A stretch of DNA of 64,000 bases from Embiotoca jacksoni (Eukaryota > Chordata > Actinopteri > Embiotocidae), in contig JAKOON010000007.1 of NCBI GenBank assembly GCA_022577435.1, positions 3,244,926 to 3,308,925 on the forward strand, given 5' to 3'. This document shows positions 34,299 through 47,400 of this stretch, in pieces; within the stretch, counting starts at the first letter, position 1; each line of letters opens with the position of its first letter. Under the pieces are notes generated by a model. The model was given only the letters and a program-made list of their open reading frames with translations. It made no database searches and was not told the DNA's origin. A program made the position numbers and the translations under genes.

Positions 34299-35664
34299 CA
34301 CCGGTGACCATGTGGAGCATCTCCTGAATTATGAATTAAACCTCACATGATACAGTTCCTGTACTGACTCTTTAGACTTTTTATTTTTCTATCTTAGCTA
34401 AATATTCAGAAATATTCCGTGTTAACAGAGTTCAGTTGCTTCATCGCCGACAATATTTGGGCTCTCAAAGCGTAAAGATAGTTTTGTTGCATTTTCCATC
34501 CCTTGTTTTTAACTGTATTGACTCACTGTCTTGTCTCGTTTGTTGCAAATTAAAGTTTATTACATGAAATGTCTTTCTGAGTTTTTTGTTTGAAATCAGT
34601 TTATGAACGCAAACGAGAGGAGAAAGACAGACAAGCGGGCTAAAGGAGAAATCTGGTCAACTTTCAACGGCAATTTAATCTAGTTCGATAAAAAGATTTT
34701 ATAATACCATGTAGTGTGCAGATATCCGACCCGTGTTTTTAGACTGAAAACCATTTATTCTGTCAAAATAATAAAAAACTTAACAATGGCTTTATACAGA
34801 CTCTGATAATATAAACACCTTTTCATTCTACTGCATCCTGTCAGTGTGCTGAAGCCTCTCTTAAGAAATTTCCTTTGTGACGTTTCATTACACAAAATGT
34901 TTGCTCATTAGAGATGCTGACAAAGCCACATGTTGGTTGATTGTTATTGTGTTTGTGGAGTTTTTACAATTTTCTGCTGGTAACAACCTGTTATCCACAC
35001 TGCACACTGTAACAACACAGTTCTAGTGTGCACTGATTGTTCTCATCGAACACATGAATAAATATTCACTGATGTCATTGCCACATATGCCACAATCTCT
35101 CAAGGAATTCTCTGAGGTGACCATCGATGGAGAGAGAAGGAAAAAAGGGATTGACTGCTGCAAGCACGTGCAACACACAGTTGTAACTGAACCAAATCTG
35201 CATTGCACTGATTGTTCCCATCGAGTACATGAATAAATATTCACTGATGTATTCAATACAAAATAAAGGAAAAAGATCATGGATTTCCTCTTCAGTAACA
35301 GTATGATATTGTTTTGCATTATTCATATTTATTTCAAATATTGAGAGGTTACACGAGATCAGTCTGATAAGAAATAATAATCATAACAATAATAAAAAAA
35401 AAAAAAAAAACATACAAATAATAGTAACATCATGATGAAGATCTACCTTCAGTTTACACAGTCAATATTAGAAAAATCAAATGCTACCTATTCAAATCTT
35501 TTTCATCAGGCCATTAACAATAACATCACAGCAAAAATCGAATCCGTCCTCACCATGCATTTTTTTATTGCATGTCTCATCCTGTTTCATTCACCTCAAC
35601 AGGAATAACATGCTGGATTTGTGTGAAGATATTTTAAATGTCCATTATTCAGGGGGACATCCCT
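34299..35664. other. Spacer between NITR genes 7 and 8 (tail-to-tail)
   Basis: Matches 12592-14033, but 35005-35240 is locally reshuffled. A CACTGATTGTTC...AATAAATATTCACTGATGT block occurs twice (about 35031-35073 and 35208-35250). A poly(A) run lies near 35394-35410. Minus-strand AATAAA candidate at 35574-35579 for gene 8. No exon recognised. Confidence 0.6.
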
Positions 35665-38600
35665 TTACTGGTGTTCTCTTGTGTCAGAGTATATACACTC
35701 CTCTGGTAGGTCCCTCTTGTTCTTATGTCTTATAGCTTTTCTTGAGGGAAAATCCAGCGCCGCATAGTTTCTTTCTTCTGCTTCACCATCCTGCAAATTA
35801 ATAATATTAGCGATCAGAGTTTAATATCATAACCAATTACTTTTAGAACATTTTTAAACTACACATTAAAAGCTATCGGACCCAGAGACCTATAAAGCAT
35901 CCAAAGATTGATGATCTCCATTCTAACCACATTATTGAACCAGAATGAACTTTGTTTTGGTCAACTGTTTAGTTGAAGTAGCATAAAAACACAGAACAAA
36001 GCCATCCAGTAACTGCAAATTTCTCCTGTACTCAATCCCAGGTTTCCCATTCTGTGTTTTTCAACCTTAAAAATAAGGGTTCACTTTGTCCTCCATGATA
36101 TTTATCTGATGTCAAAGAACCACGTCTTAGGATTCAAGTCTAGTCATGCATTTGTGAATGTTTAAATTATATTTACCGCATTTCTTGGTTGATTGTCAGC
36201 TGATCTGTCCCGTTCAGCATGATTGGAAGCCGTTACTTCTCCTGTTCATCAAAACAAGACATTAACTGTAATATACCTTGTTTTGCAGTCCAGGATTTAA
36301 AGAACTAATCATGATAAGGCCTCCCTTTGCTCTCCAAACAGCTGGTTTCTGTTCTTGACTGGTACTCTGCTGTTGTCGTCTATCCTGCTCAAGGTTTTCT
36401 GATTTCTGGTAAAGAGTGGTGAGTTACCCTGTCTTTTTCTTACCTCCAACCAGTCTGGCTGTTCACCTTTAACCTCTCCTTGACAAGTTACTTTTGTCCA
36501 CAGAACTGATGCTCACTGGATGTTGTTTTGTTTTCTGTATCTCTCTGAGTAAACTAGACATTGTTGTGGTGAAAATCTCAGGAGATATGACGCCAACAAT
36601 CTGGCATGTTGTTCCCAGACCACAATTCACTGTGAAAATAGACCGGATCTGGAAGAGCTCCATTGGGGATCGTTTCAAGTCGTTGGATCCTACTGGGCGT
36701 AGACCTAGGGTTCATTTTAAAACTATTGGAGGAGCCATTAACCAATCAGCATTGACTGCCATAAGTCGTATGTTGTGCGCTGAAACTTTTCCAACCTCTG
36801 CCGTTGTTGGAACAACTTGGTCATCACACTAAGCCACTCTGACTGGCCGTTTCTTTATCCATCATCCAGAATGGCGTGCCAAACATTAATGCGAACAGGA
36901 TTTCCAGACTAAAATCACAGCCAAGACTGAATCCGTGGGCAATAGTCAAGCAGAGCCAGGCCAACAATCATGCATTTTTTTTCTGGATATTTGAAGTGAA
37001 TGTTAACTGAAGCTCCTTACATATATCTGTGTGATCAATGCAATATACAGATGCCAAGTGATTGGCTGCCTGAATAATCCTAATCTTACTGAATAAGTAG
37101 CATGCAGGTGTTCCTAATAAAGTGCCGGTGATTTATTTGTTCTTTTGACAAACCTACCTTTACCATATTTACAACCTGGCTTTTGCTTTCTGGTGAGAAT
37201 CAGAGCGGTATTCAGGAGCACAGAGCAGGTGAGCAGTGTCCCGAGCACAATGACAAGGAACAGTTCTTGCCCTGAAATGAGAAGACGTGTGTTCTGCTTT
37301 TAGTGAATTGTTAGAAGTTGTCAACATTAACAAAACTGACTGAGCTCAATCCTTACTGAGTTTCATACAGATAGTTTTTATCAGTCAAATTAGGACTCAG
37401 ACTTTTTTTTTCAGGAAAAGCCAAAAGCAACCGTTTAAAGACACCAGTGACGTATTATCCACTTGATGATTTCAGGTTAATTTCGATTTTTAGGCTGGAG
37501 TTTATGGCATTTTAATCTTGGATTGTGTTGCATTGTAAGGTCTCATGTTAACAACACCCCAGTGACATGATCACAGGAGAAATTATGTAAACTCTGTCAA
37601 ATTGAGCCCCACAGGAAATGGTGGAAAACACATACAAAAGAACAAAGAGAATTAGGTTAGCGGAAGCAGCTAAACTCAACCTCAGAGAGAACAAGTCCAT
37701 CTGCAACCCAGGGCTATTCAATTTCAATAGTAAGAGGTCCGTATAGGAAGATTACTGGGGCCCGAGGGCCACACTTAATATTTTATGAATTAATGTCTAC
37801 AAATAATTCTTAACGTTAATAGATATATTAGTGCATGGAATAAACCAATAAACCATCCTTTTCATGTTATCAGTTTTAGACAGTAAAACACAAGAATGAA
37901 CATAGTAAAACATTATGTGCCTGTTTATGATACTATCAAAACAACTCCAAGCAGACATAAAGTGCTTATCTTAGGTCCATATCCATATTTGTTAAAGGTG
38001 AAACAGTGAAACAGGATCCACACAGGCATTTTCTTGCAGGCGACAGAAAATTTTAAGCGGGTCGTGTCCAGTCACAGTTTCAGTAGCCCTGCTTTAAACT
38101 ATATTAACTAGTTCATTGTCTATTTTTTTTTCTTTTTATTGTGACCCTTTAAAAAAAATAGAAAGTCTACTCACTGCCCCTTAACAAATACATTATATAC
38201 AGTATTTCTAACAGTGAGGACTTCAACCAGATCTAATTTGGATCAACTTTCAAGGCCTGATGAGATAAAAAAAAAAATAAAAATAAAAAAAAAATAACGA
38301 CACAAACATGTTATTATTTTTCTATTAGCTTGTCTCTTACCCATATTCACAAAAATCAGTAGAATAAATGTGATCAATATAGATGCATATTGACTTTGAT
38401 GAAACTGTAAATACATACTTATTTCCACTTTAGTTCCTTCACCAAACAGGATCTCTCCACATGTGTCCACAGCACAGTAGTAGGTCCCAGCATCAGAAGA
38501 GTCTCTTATGGTTTTGGACAGACGGTAAACGCATCTCCTTTCCTTTTGTTCATAACTGCTGATATTGTCGGTGTAAATGATTCCTGGAAGGGATTGGAAT

Positions 38601-39366
38601 CGGGCTTTGAACCAGTGCACACTGCATGCACCTGGACACTGATCTGTGTTTTCTTGGTTCTTGGAGAGAAATGAACACTGCAGAGTCACTGGCTCACCCA
38701 GCCGGACCGACTCCACATCTGGACTTTGTTTCACGTAGACAGATTTCTGCACATTTTTACGATCTGATTCACAAAAATAACATGAAAAGAAATTAACTAT
38801 AGTTCTTTGGGTATTCACACAGTTATAGAAAACACAGTAAAATGAATATTCTTTACCTTTCACAGCCAAGAGTGTGCCATTAATAAAAGCTAATTTGTAT
38901 GCCGATCCTGCTTGACAGAAATATGTTCCTTCATCTTCTTTGCTTATGTTTCTTATGGTAAGAGAATGCATTTTACCCACTTTTGTGACATCAAATCTTG
39001 GGTTGTCAAATTGTTCTGCGAGGTTTAATTTGGCAAAAATTCCCATGGCAACTGTTTGGACCATGTATCCAAAATACAGCCTGTACCAGTAGAACAAGCT
39101 TGTTCCATCCTCAATGACTGTACATGTTACAGTAAAAGTATCACCAAGTTCAGCCACAGTCAAAGAGACCTGTTGAGGAACCTTCTGAGTTTGCGTCAAA
39201 CCTAAAGAAAAGAGACCAACAATAATAAGACAGGGAAAAACAACAACTCAATCTTAACCTAGAAAAAAAAAAAAAGTGGTTTACACTGGTTCTTATCTTA
39301 CAGTACACAAGAACTGTACTCACATAATGTACATAGAAGAATCAAAGCAGAAAGTCTTCCGATCAT
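35665..39366 (-). CDS. nitr: NITR gene 8: twin of gene 4 on the opposite strand
   Basis: Minus-strand exons in coding order are 39366-39324, 39201-38857, 38763-38419, 37271-37164, 36241-36177 and 35790-35665; 343 residues with the same splice sites as gene 4. Only a few coding differences are visible, for example CNVHWFKARSQ in gene 4 against CSVHWFKARFQ here. The leader, V domain, FGEGTKVEI J-type motif, NYAAL and CIYSDT are all retained. The 93-bp V-to-I intron is again open. Near-identity through introns as well as exons indicates a very recent duplication, or ongoing homogenisation of this segment. Confidence 0.84.
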
Positions 39367-40591
39367 CACGCTACTCTTGCACAACTGATCTTCCCACTCA
39401 AAATGGAAAATGTAGTCACAAAATGATCAAGGTATGCAAAATGGAAATCCGGGTGATTGGCTGAAACATAGAAAACGTGCTTCCTGTACAGTTTTTTTTT
39501 TCATTGAAAGGTGAAGATTCTGAAGCAATATTCGAACAACATAATTATGACTGAAAAATCTATTTTTTCTATGATTATATTTAGTAATCCTGTTATACAG
39601 GCAAACATAAATATCATTTGATTTTCAAAAAACTGTATTTTAAAACTGAATGTTTTTAGTGTCTTTTTTGATATCCAGTTTGTACTAAGCACATGGTCAA
39701 GAAAGTGTTTTAGGTCCAACACAAAACTATCAATAAACAAATAGCCTGGAGTTGTAGTCACAGACCAGTGTTATTAGGACAAAACAGTAGTTACTTATTT
39801 CTGCAAATTTATAGAGTGGTCTTGAAGCAAAGGCAACAATTCGGGAGAGATTAAATAAAAGATATATCAAAATTAATATTTTTAGTGTCCATAATGTGTT
39901 GGACAATAATACAGTGGATAATCTAGCTGGATTATTCAATTAAGTAATTTTTTTTTTTGCAGTTTTAAGGCATTTCAAACCTTTTTTTTTTATTCACTCA
40001 AACTGATAATGAAACTTGCAAAGTTTCTTGTAAAAAGCTCGGAGGTTCCTTCAGGAAATTCATTGAGACATTTAGAGTAACTGTCTCCTCTTCCTCTGAA
40101 AGCCTCTGATCCTTTGCTGCACCAGTGTAGTCTTTAGTGCAGGGTTGTTGGAGGACTGAAAGCCATTAATGGAAAGTAACAACATTTACTCGATAACTGT
40201 AATCGGTCAAGTGATGTAACTTTCAACCTCTCCAATACATTTCTGTGAAAAATATTAGTACTCCTTAACCTTACTGTATGATACTACAGTGTCTGGCTAC
40301 TTTTCATATTAAGATTTACATTTAAAACATTTCATCATTTATAAGTTTAATGCATCAAATTAGCAAAAGATTTGTTTAAAATTAGGTCCTGCTCAATCAA
40401 CTACTACATTAATGAATACAAGTACACAGGACTGACAGGGGTCATTCCTGTAGTAGTAATAGTAGTAGTAGTACTTTTAGAGTGCTGTATTGCCACTTTA
40501 TTCAATCATCTGAATTCTTCTTTCACCACTGCTAAAACCATTGTAGTGTGATTTTACAAATGATCAAATAAATTACTTATTGTAAGTCGAA
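39367..40591. other. 5' flank of NITR gene 8
   Basis: Near-identical copy of 17735-18959, with the minus-strand CCAAT at 39456-39460. No exon recognised. Confidence 0.6.
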
Positions 40592-41640
40592 TCCAAGTGG
40601 TAACCCAAGGTGACATCAACCACTAGTTTGTGGAGGCCTTACTGTTGTTTTGAAGCCTCCAGTCTGGCACCTTGGATGTCACCATCTTGTTTTTTTGGAG
40701 CCCGAAGTGACCGTATTCGGAAGGGCTAGGGAGAAGCGAGCGGTGAATTTGACTCAGCATCAAGCAGCAACAGTGATGTAACCCATTGGTTTTTGAGCGG
40801 CCATTATGAAGCTTCGATTTCGGATTTTGGCCTGCGCCATCTTGCCAGTTCGCAGCGGATTTTGAGCCAGCATTGACCATATTTGGATGAGATGGGGGGG
40901 GGGGGAGCGAGTGGTGAATCTGACTCAGTCTGATTTGAAACCCGGTGATACACATCCCGCCCACCGATATCTGTAACCTCACTGCACCAACAGGCCTGTC
41001 AATCAACCAGACACAACCCAAAACCACGGCTTTTTGGAGTTTATTTTCTCATTAATGATGGGATTGTTTTCAGATGGACAGCCAGAACACTAATAACAGC
41101 AGTGACTTTAGCTCACAAAACCGAAATAACTCATGGAAAAAATTTATTGATTTAGAATTTGAGTGGGAGTCTATGGAGCCGGAGCCAACCTCTAGCGGCA
41201 CTCGGGGGTATTGCAGCTTAAGGCACTTCTGCATCGGTCTCATTTTTCATACCCAGAAGCTCCAGCCACTTTTCTATACAAGCGATTCTAAGACCTCGAG
41301 GGTACTATGCCCCGCCCACCTTTACCAGAAATTTGTCTGCTCCCCAGACATTTCAATTAAACCAGACACACCCTCAAACATAGCTCTCTTTGAGGCCTGA
41401 TATCTAATTAATTCTGGGATTATTTTCAGAAGGACCACCAGAACTGTGATAATAAGAAGTGAATTCAGCAAATGATGTCATTATGACTAGTGGAATAAAT
41501 TAAGTAAATTTACACTTTTTCAATGGGACTCTTTTGGAAATGTTTTTTTTCAAGCCCCTTGTACCGTCAGAGGTATTGCACTTTAAGGCACTTTTGCATT
41601 CGCCTCACTTTTCAGAGCCACAGTCTACGTACCTTTTTAT
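40592..41640. repeat. Interspersed repeat cluster, unit 2 copy
   Basis: Copy of 18960-19815, with about 200 bp extra at 41415-41620 before the shared GAGCCACAGTCTA. At that point unit 1 has the Tc1 element; here the TA site is empty and continues CGTACCTTTTT. Confidence 0.5.
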
Positions 41641-43493
41641 ATAACTAAAGTCTATGGTTTACTCTGTTTTCACTGGTCTACATTGAGAACAACTTTAAAT
41701 TGTGCATGGACACAAAACAAGGATTTCTGAGGCTTAAATTGTTGAGTGACCCACAACGTCCACGACCAACAATTCGCGTATCTTTGTCTGACAGGATTTT
41801 GCAAGCATTTACAGTAATCTGCAAGAAACCACAACTTCTTGAGCAATTCTCTGTGGTGACAAACGATGGAGAGAGAAAACAAAAAGAGACCGATGGCTGC
41901 AAGCACTTGCGCAACCGAATGTGATGCAAATCTGCCCTTTTTATATTTGTTCTACAAATTTTTGTCATTTATCGTAGCCGGAAATGCAAATTACATTTTC
42001 CGCAGTTTGAAAGCCCTTGAAGAGAAATTTACCCGATTGTATAGACTTACACTAAATGTACCTGAAAGTTAGTGTCTGGACTTCTTCGAAACTAATTTAA
42101 TTGTGGGAAATGTTCATTATAAAAAAATATCCAATCAGACAAAGTCAGCTTTAACGTGGAGAAATAGAGACTGTGCCTTCATCACAGTATTCTGAGCCAT
42201 GCTTTGTTTTATCTATGACATTGTTGGCCTGTTGCTCGAGTGATTCGTCACGCTGGTCCATTCTAAAGTATTTCAACAATTAACTGATGCACAGAAAGTT
42301 TTGATGAAATTTTGCTCACACATCTGAGGTCCCCACAGGATGAATTATACCGATGTTTGTTATATCCCGACGTTCACCCTCAGAATTTTTTGTTTGTTTG
42401 TATTAACACCGCCAACACCTGGAACACTAAAGTGATGCTGCTCTACAGCTGGCAACGTCTCCTCTCCATTCAACAACAGCACCAGTACTTTTGTTTGTGT
42501 TTTGTTCTAATTTCTAGGGGTAATAACAAAGGGATGGTTTCAGTCCCTCCAGGAAATACCGATCTTGCGATCGCAACAATTAACACAAATTCAAGCAAAC
42601 AATATTTTTTTATTCCCACGATTTTTCTGCAAACAATGTCATCAGCAGAAGCTGTGCTGAAAGCATTGACAGCATGAAGTAAGTCTTTTCAGGCAAATCT
42701 GGCTGTATTAACACAAATAATTCCTCGTTTACAGTCAGCACGGCTCTCCTCCTCTCATTTACCTCAACAAAACAAACCCTGCGTTCCGGATCGCATACGA
42801 TTTATTTTTACTTTTAGTATGGACTACAGCTTCCCTTAACAAGTACTGTATATACTGTTGCATGTAGTATGTATACAATTGGGACATACTACTCCATCAT
42901 AAAAATGTGTCTTGAACTTTGATGCACTTTGTTATATCCGTCACGATCCGTAGCGCAACGTTTGTAGTAAAAAGAAAAAGGATGTGATTTAGAACAAGTA
43001 AGATTCCTTTTAATGCCGCTTCTTCTTCTTCTTCTTCTTCTTCTATCTTTTGTGGGCGGAGCATTAGCGCCATCAACTGTCTCAGCGGCTCAGTCGATGT
43101 GACGTATCTTCTGCTGCGCAAAGGATTGTAAGTCAGAGCAGCTCGAGTACCATGCTGGCCTGCATACTGCAAAATACGACCAGATGTAGTAGGACATACT
43201 GGTACTTTTGGCATCCTACATCTAACATACTATGTATTGGTACATACTAAATCTTTTTTTGGCCTACTAAACAGTATGCTAGTATGGATATTGGAACGCA
43301 GGGCTACAAGAACTTTCAGCTGACTAAATTTGGTTGAACTAATTGATTGTTTTTTAAAGTACAAATGATGTCTATCATTCTTGTGTTTTGTAGTTCCAGG
43401 CATCAACATCCATATGCATCTGTTATCATATAATAAGCAATATTCATACTAGGTTTGTTTTTCATTTAAATTCAATGTAATTATGTTATTGAT
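41641..43493. other. Unit 3 remnant spacer
   Basis: From about 41810 it matches 3.4-4.9 kb (the gene 1 to gene 2 spacer), with many small indels, including an AGTATG-rich element at about 42815-43285 and a short CTT array at 43019-43044. The gene-1-type NITR expected upstream is absent. No exon recognised. Confidence 0.6.
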
Positions 43494-43970
43494 TTATTTA
43501 CAATGGATCTGGACTGACTGCAAGTCCATCAATGTACCAAGTGAAGCACAGTGCAGCCGTACAAGACCAGCTTTGTTAGATTGAAAAAGAGAGTGAGACA
43601 GGAAGGTCGACGTGTGATTTGGATTGAAGTATCTCAACAACTGCTGGATGGTTTGCCATGAAATGGACAGTAGCTCTGGTTTTTGTGAGTCTACACCATC
43701 TCTCTTGGACAGGGGACGTTGTTTGAGCTTTTGTTCCTGTGAAGGACATGATGTCAGAAAGATCCAGCCTGTTAATCTCTCCTTCAAAATACTGTTTTGC
43801 TTGCTACTGCGTTGCTTGCTTGTAGCTCCAAGGACAAAGACAACCAACCACCCAGAGATAGACAAATCTGGGTCACAGTAAAAAGTGAAAAATCTGAATC
43901 ATCGCAACAAAAAGAAAGAGAGGTGATATGCCTCTCAAAGCCCAGGATCACACAAAATATGGCAGGAAGT

Positions 43971-44113
43971 GTGCTTATTCTGTCACAACCAATCAGATGC
44001 TTTTTAAAGTCTGACTTATCACAACCGTCTCACCTCCTTTACTCACTGAGATACCAACTACATCCCCATGAAGACATCAATGTCATGGTGGTCGTGTTAT
44101 GGATTGCATTGCT
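43971..44113 (+). pseudogene. NITR leader-only remnant with intact proximal promoter
   Basis: GCAGGAAGTG, CCAAT (43989-43993) and TTTTTAAAG lead to ATG 44085 and MVVVLWIALL. After GCATTGCT (about 44113) the sequence switches to CATTTACAGTCAGCAC, which belongs to the spacer near 42730. The V, I, TM and tail exons are gone. A leader-like MKWTVALVF ORF (43658-43684, GTGAGT donor) lies upstream, as it does before gene 2. This is a truncated gene-2-type copy. Confidence 0.75.
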
Positions 44114-44480
44114 CATTTACAGTCAGCACAACTCTCCTCCTCTCATCTCAACAAAACAAATTTTGCGTTCCAAATTGCATAAGATTTATTTTTACTTTTA
44201 GTATAGACTACAGCTTTTCTTAAAATGTATCTACTGTTGCTTGTAGCATGTATACAATTGGGACATACTACTCCATCATAAAAATGCATATTGAACTTTG
44301 ATCCACTTTGTCATATCCGTCACGATCCATAGCGCGACGTTTTCAGTAAAAAGAAAAAGGATGTGAAGAAAAGGCATTAAAAGGAAGCTTACGCGTTAAC
44401 TTCCATGCCTTTTCTTCTTCTTCTCCTCCTTCTATCTTTTGTGGGCGGAGCATTAGCGCCATCAACTGTCTCGGCCTTAT
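44114..44480. repeat. Second copy of the AGTATG/CTT spacer segment
   Basis: Matches about 42731-43070, so that spacer segment occurs twice around the truncated NITR leader. Ends near GGGCGGAGCATTAG...CTCGGCC. Downstream sequence is unique to the window. Confidence 0.6.
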
Positions 44481-47400
44481 GTTCTTCTAACACAGCATAG
44501 CAACTTATTGTAGTCCAGGTTTTTGCTTCTTGTGTGTCAAAAATCTGTCATTTCATCAAAAAAACACAATGATCCTTGGTCCCTTAGACTTTATCCCCCT
44601 CCATGCAGATACACTAACCAACTTTAGTTAGTCCTATGAGTAATCTGACTACATAACCCTTCTCTGTCTAACATACTGTACAATGTTCGGAAATTATTAT
44701 CCAGGAACTAAAGAACAGTCTCTGTGAAATGGGAAAGTAATTTGTTTTTTAGTTATGTCTGGTTCCCCCTCAGCATGTTGAATAACCCTGTTTTAACATA
44801 CATTTGACATTTAGATTTGTGGGCCATTATTGAGGTGTGAAGTTTGTGGATTTGGTCAATATAACTTCTCATACAACTAAAAACTAAATCATTTGTTTTC
44901 TAAATAGGAGTTTGTCCTACTGTCTCTGTCTTTCTCAAAAGGATTCATTTTTTAAATATAGAGACAGAAATGAAGACATGTGAGATAATAGTTCTTCCTC
45001 AGACCTTAAAGCACATCAGGTAGCCAACTTTGTGCTTTGATGATGAAAGCTCACTTTAAGCACGCTTGTTAAGCACCACTTCAGAGCAGACATGTAATCT
45101 TATCATCTCTGAAACTAAGAGAAATATGAGACACTGCCTATGCTACATAAATAGAGCTGGTCTGAAGTAACTGATGTCAATCTGTCTTTTCTGTGAATAT
45201 AAAAATAACAAATACCACTAATTTATCATGATTCAATAGATATTTTTCATGCACACAGCTTGATCTGTGATGGAGGCACACATATGATAGTACATGATCC
45301 AAGAGTTTGCTCTTATCCAAAATTTCAAATTAGATTTACAGATGTGCATCCACAGTAATTAACAACTCAGTATATCAAATGTGAAACCTTAATAAGGATG
45401 GGGAGTGAAATCACAGAGCAAGCGTCCATTAAGCCTGCAAAGAGAACCTGTTAATGGATGGAAATTGTTTCTTGCCAGATGTGCTAACAACAGCTAAGTC
45501 AAGGGTCTTTCCTTTTGTCATTTCAAAGCGCTGTGGTATTTGTATACGTCAGTGCCTGTGAAACAAACTAAGCCACATAGGGCGGCTGAGCTGTAAGATC
45601 TTGACAGTAGCAGTCCATTTCTCTGCTTCTGACAGACCACCGAGCATGTTTACTCAGAATGTTCATGACTTTGGGTAATAACAGGATATGTATCTTGTGC
45701 ACAAGTGGCATCGGTGGGCTAAATTTAGCAGAAACGTTTAACCTGTGCGTTTCAGTTCTGTCTTCCTGCATGAGGACTTGTTTAGTACAAATCCAAACAC
45801 AAAAATACTTTTAACTACTCACACACATGGACAACTATTTGTTAATGGGGAATTGTTATTTGCAGTTTTGACGTACACAGCATAAGAAGGCATTAGACAT
45901 TATAAGACTTTTGCTTCTCTAAGGAACTAATGAACAAGAGAACCACATGCCTGATTACTGCAGTGGAAACACTAAAAGCACAACTCTTTGTCTGCTCAAC
46001 CACCATTTTTTGTGACCATTTCTGCAAGCAGTAACAATGTAGTATTTCCTCCCTGTCGATTCACAGCTCTGACCATACAACCACACGGCTGCTGAATTTT
46101 CCATTCACCGTTGTTTGTTTCTCACTGACTCTGCATGTGAAAATGTCAACCAAAGTATCTCATGTAAATTCTGTATTATTTTATTTACATAAAATTAACT
46201 TATGGAGAAGAAAAAAAACTTAATCGATCACTAAAAACCCCATATCGGCTTTTGTCATATTTTATTGTCCTTTTGTTAACATTCCTCATAGACAGGAAGT
46301 TAAACAGAAAGTGGAAACAATGCAGTAACAAGTGCCAAACTCAAACCAACACTGTCTTAGTATGTGTTATATGTCTCAGCCCACTGTTTCCCCTGAAAAA
46401 AAAATGTTTCACACTAAAACTGTTTATCATTTCATTTCATTTTGAATAACATAGTTGTGTTGTTTGTTAGAGTCAGCTCTATCAGTGAATTTAGAGTAAC
46501 TCAAGATGCTTGAAGTAACTCTTGATATCTACCTGGCAGATTTAAAACACAACTTTTACACCACACTGAGTACAGTAGCAGCTACTCCAAAGACTGCTAT
46601 TTTTCTTACAAATGTTAATACACCGAAATAGATGAATAATAGTGATTTTGATTGCTATAATTAGCTGCTCTATAACAGAGTCATAACTGAATAGAAAATC
46701 AACAAATCAGTTTAAGTTGCACCGAGTGCAGCGATAACTCTGTAGCCCAACAATTTGAACCAGTATCAAAAACTACTCCGATGCCACCTGATGTTAAGTT
46801 GTTAATTTCTCTTAAAGATTATTGTTGTGTCCTTCTACTTCTTTGTAAAAATTGACATCACATGATGATGATGAATTAAATTGGTTATTTTTACTGTAGT
46901 CTTCATGTTTGCTGTCAGTGCTGGGTTAACTGGTCCACCTTAAAGGTCAGTCCTCCTTAAACCTGATTAGGCTAAATAAGCATCACGTGTAGCTCCCCAT
47001 GCTCTGTTATAGTATCCAGTATGTAGCCTTAGATATTCTATATATAGATGTGGCTTCCATGACATCACCCACAGATTTCCTGATGACAGGTTTTGAAGCT
47101 CAGTTCTGGGTGGCTCTGCGGTAGTCCCAAAAATAGGCAAAGAGGTGGTGCATGGGTGGAGCTGAGGTGAGCCAAATGAAGCCTGGTTGCTCACCAACGG
47201 TGACGGCACCTATTTGAAACTCAAAGCAGCCCCACCTTTAAACTTTAAACCTTAATTAAATTTAAACAAGCAAGTTCTATACAAATTCAGCCTACAGATG
47301 AACTTGGAAATTAGCTATTGTGACCAAAATCGTTTTTATACCAGACTGTAAGCACAGTTATTTCCTCTTAAAGTTGGGCAATTTAACACAGGGGTCTGTA

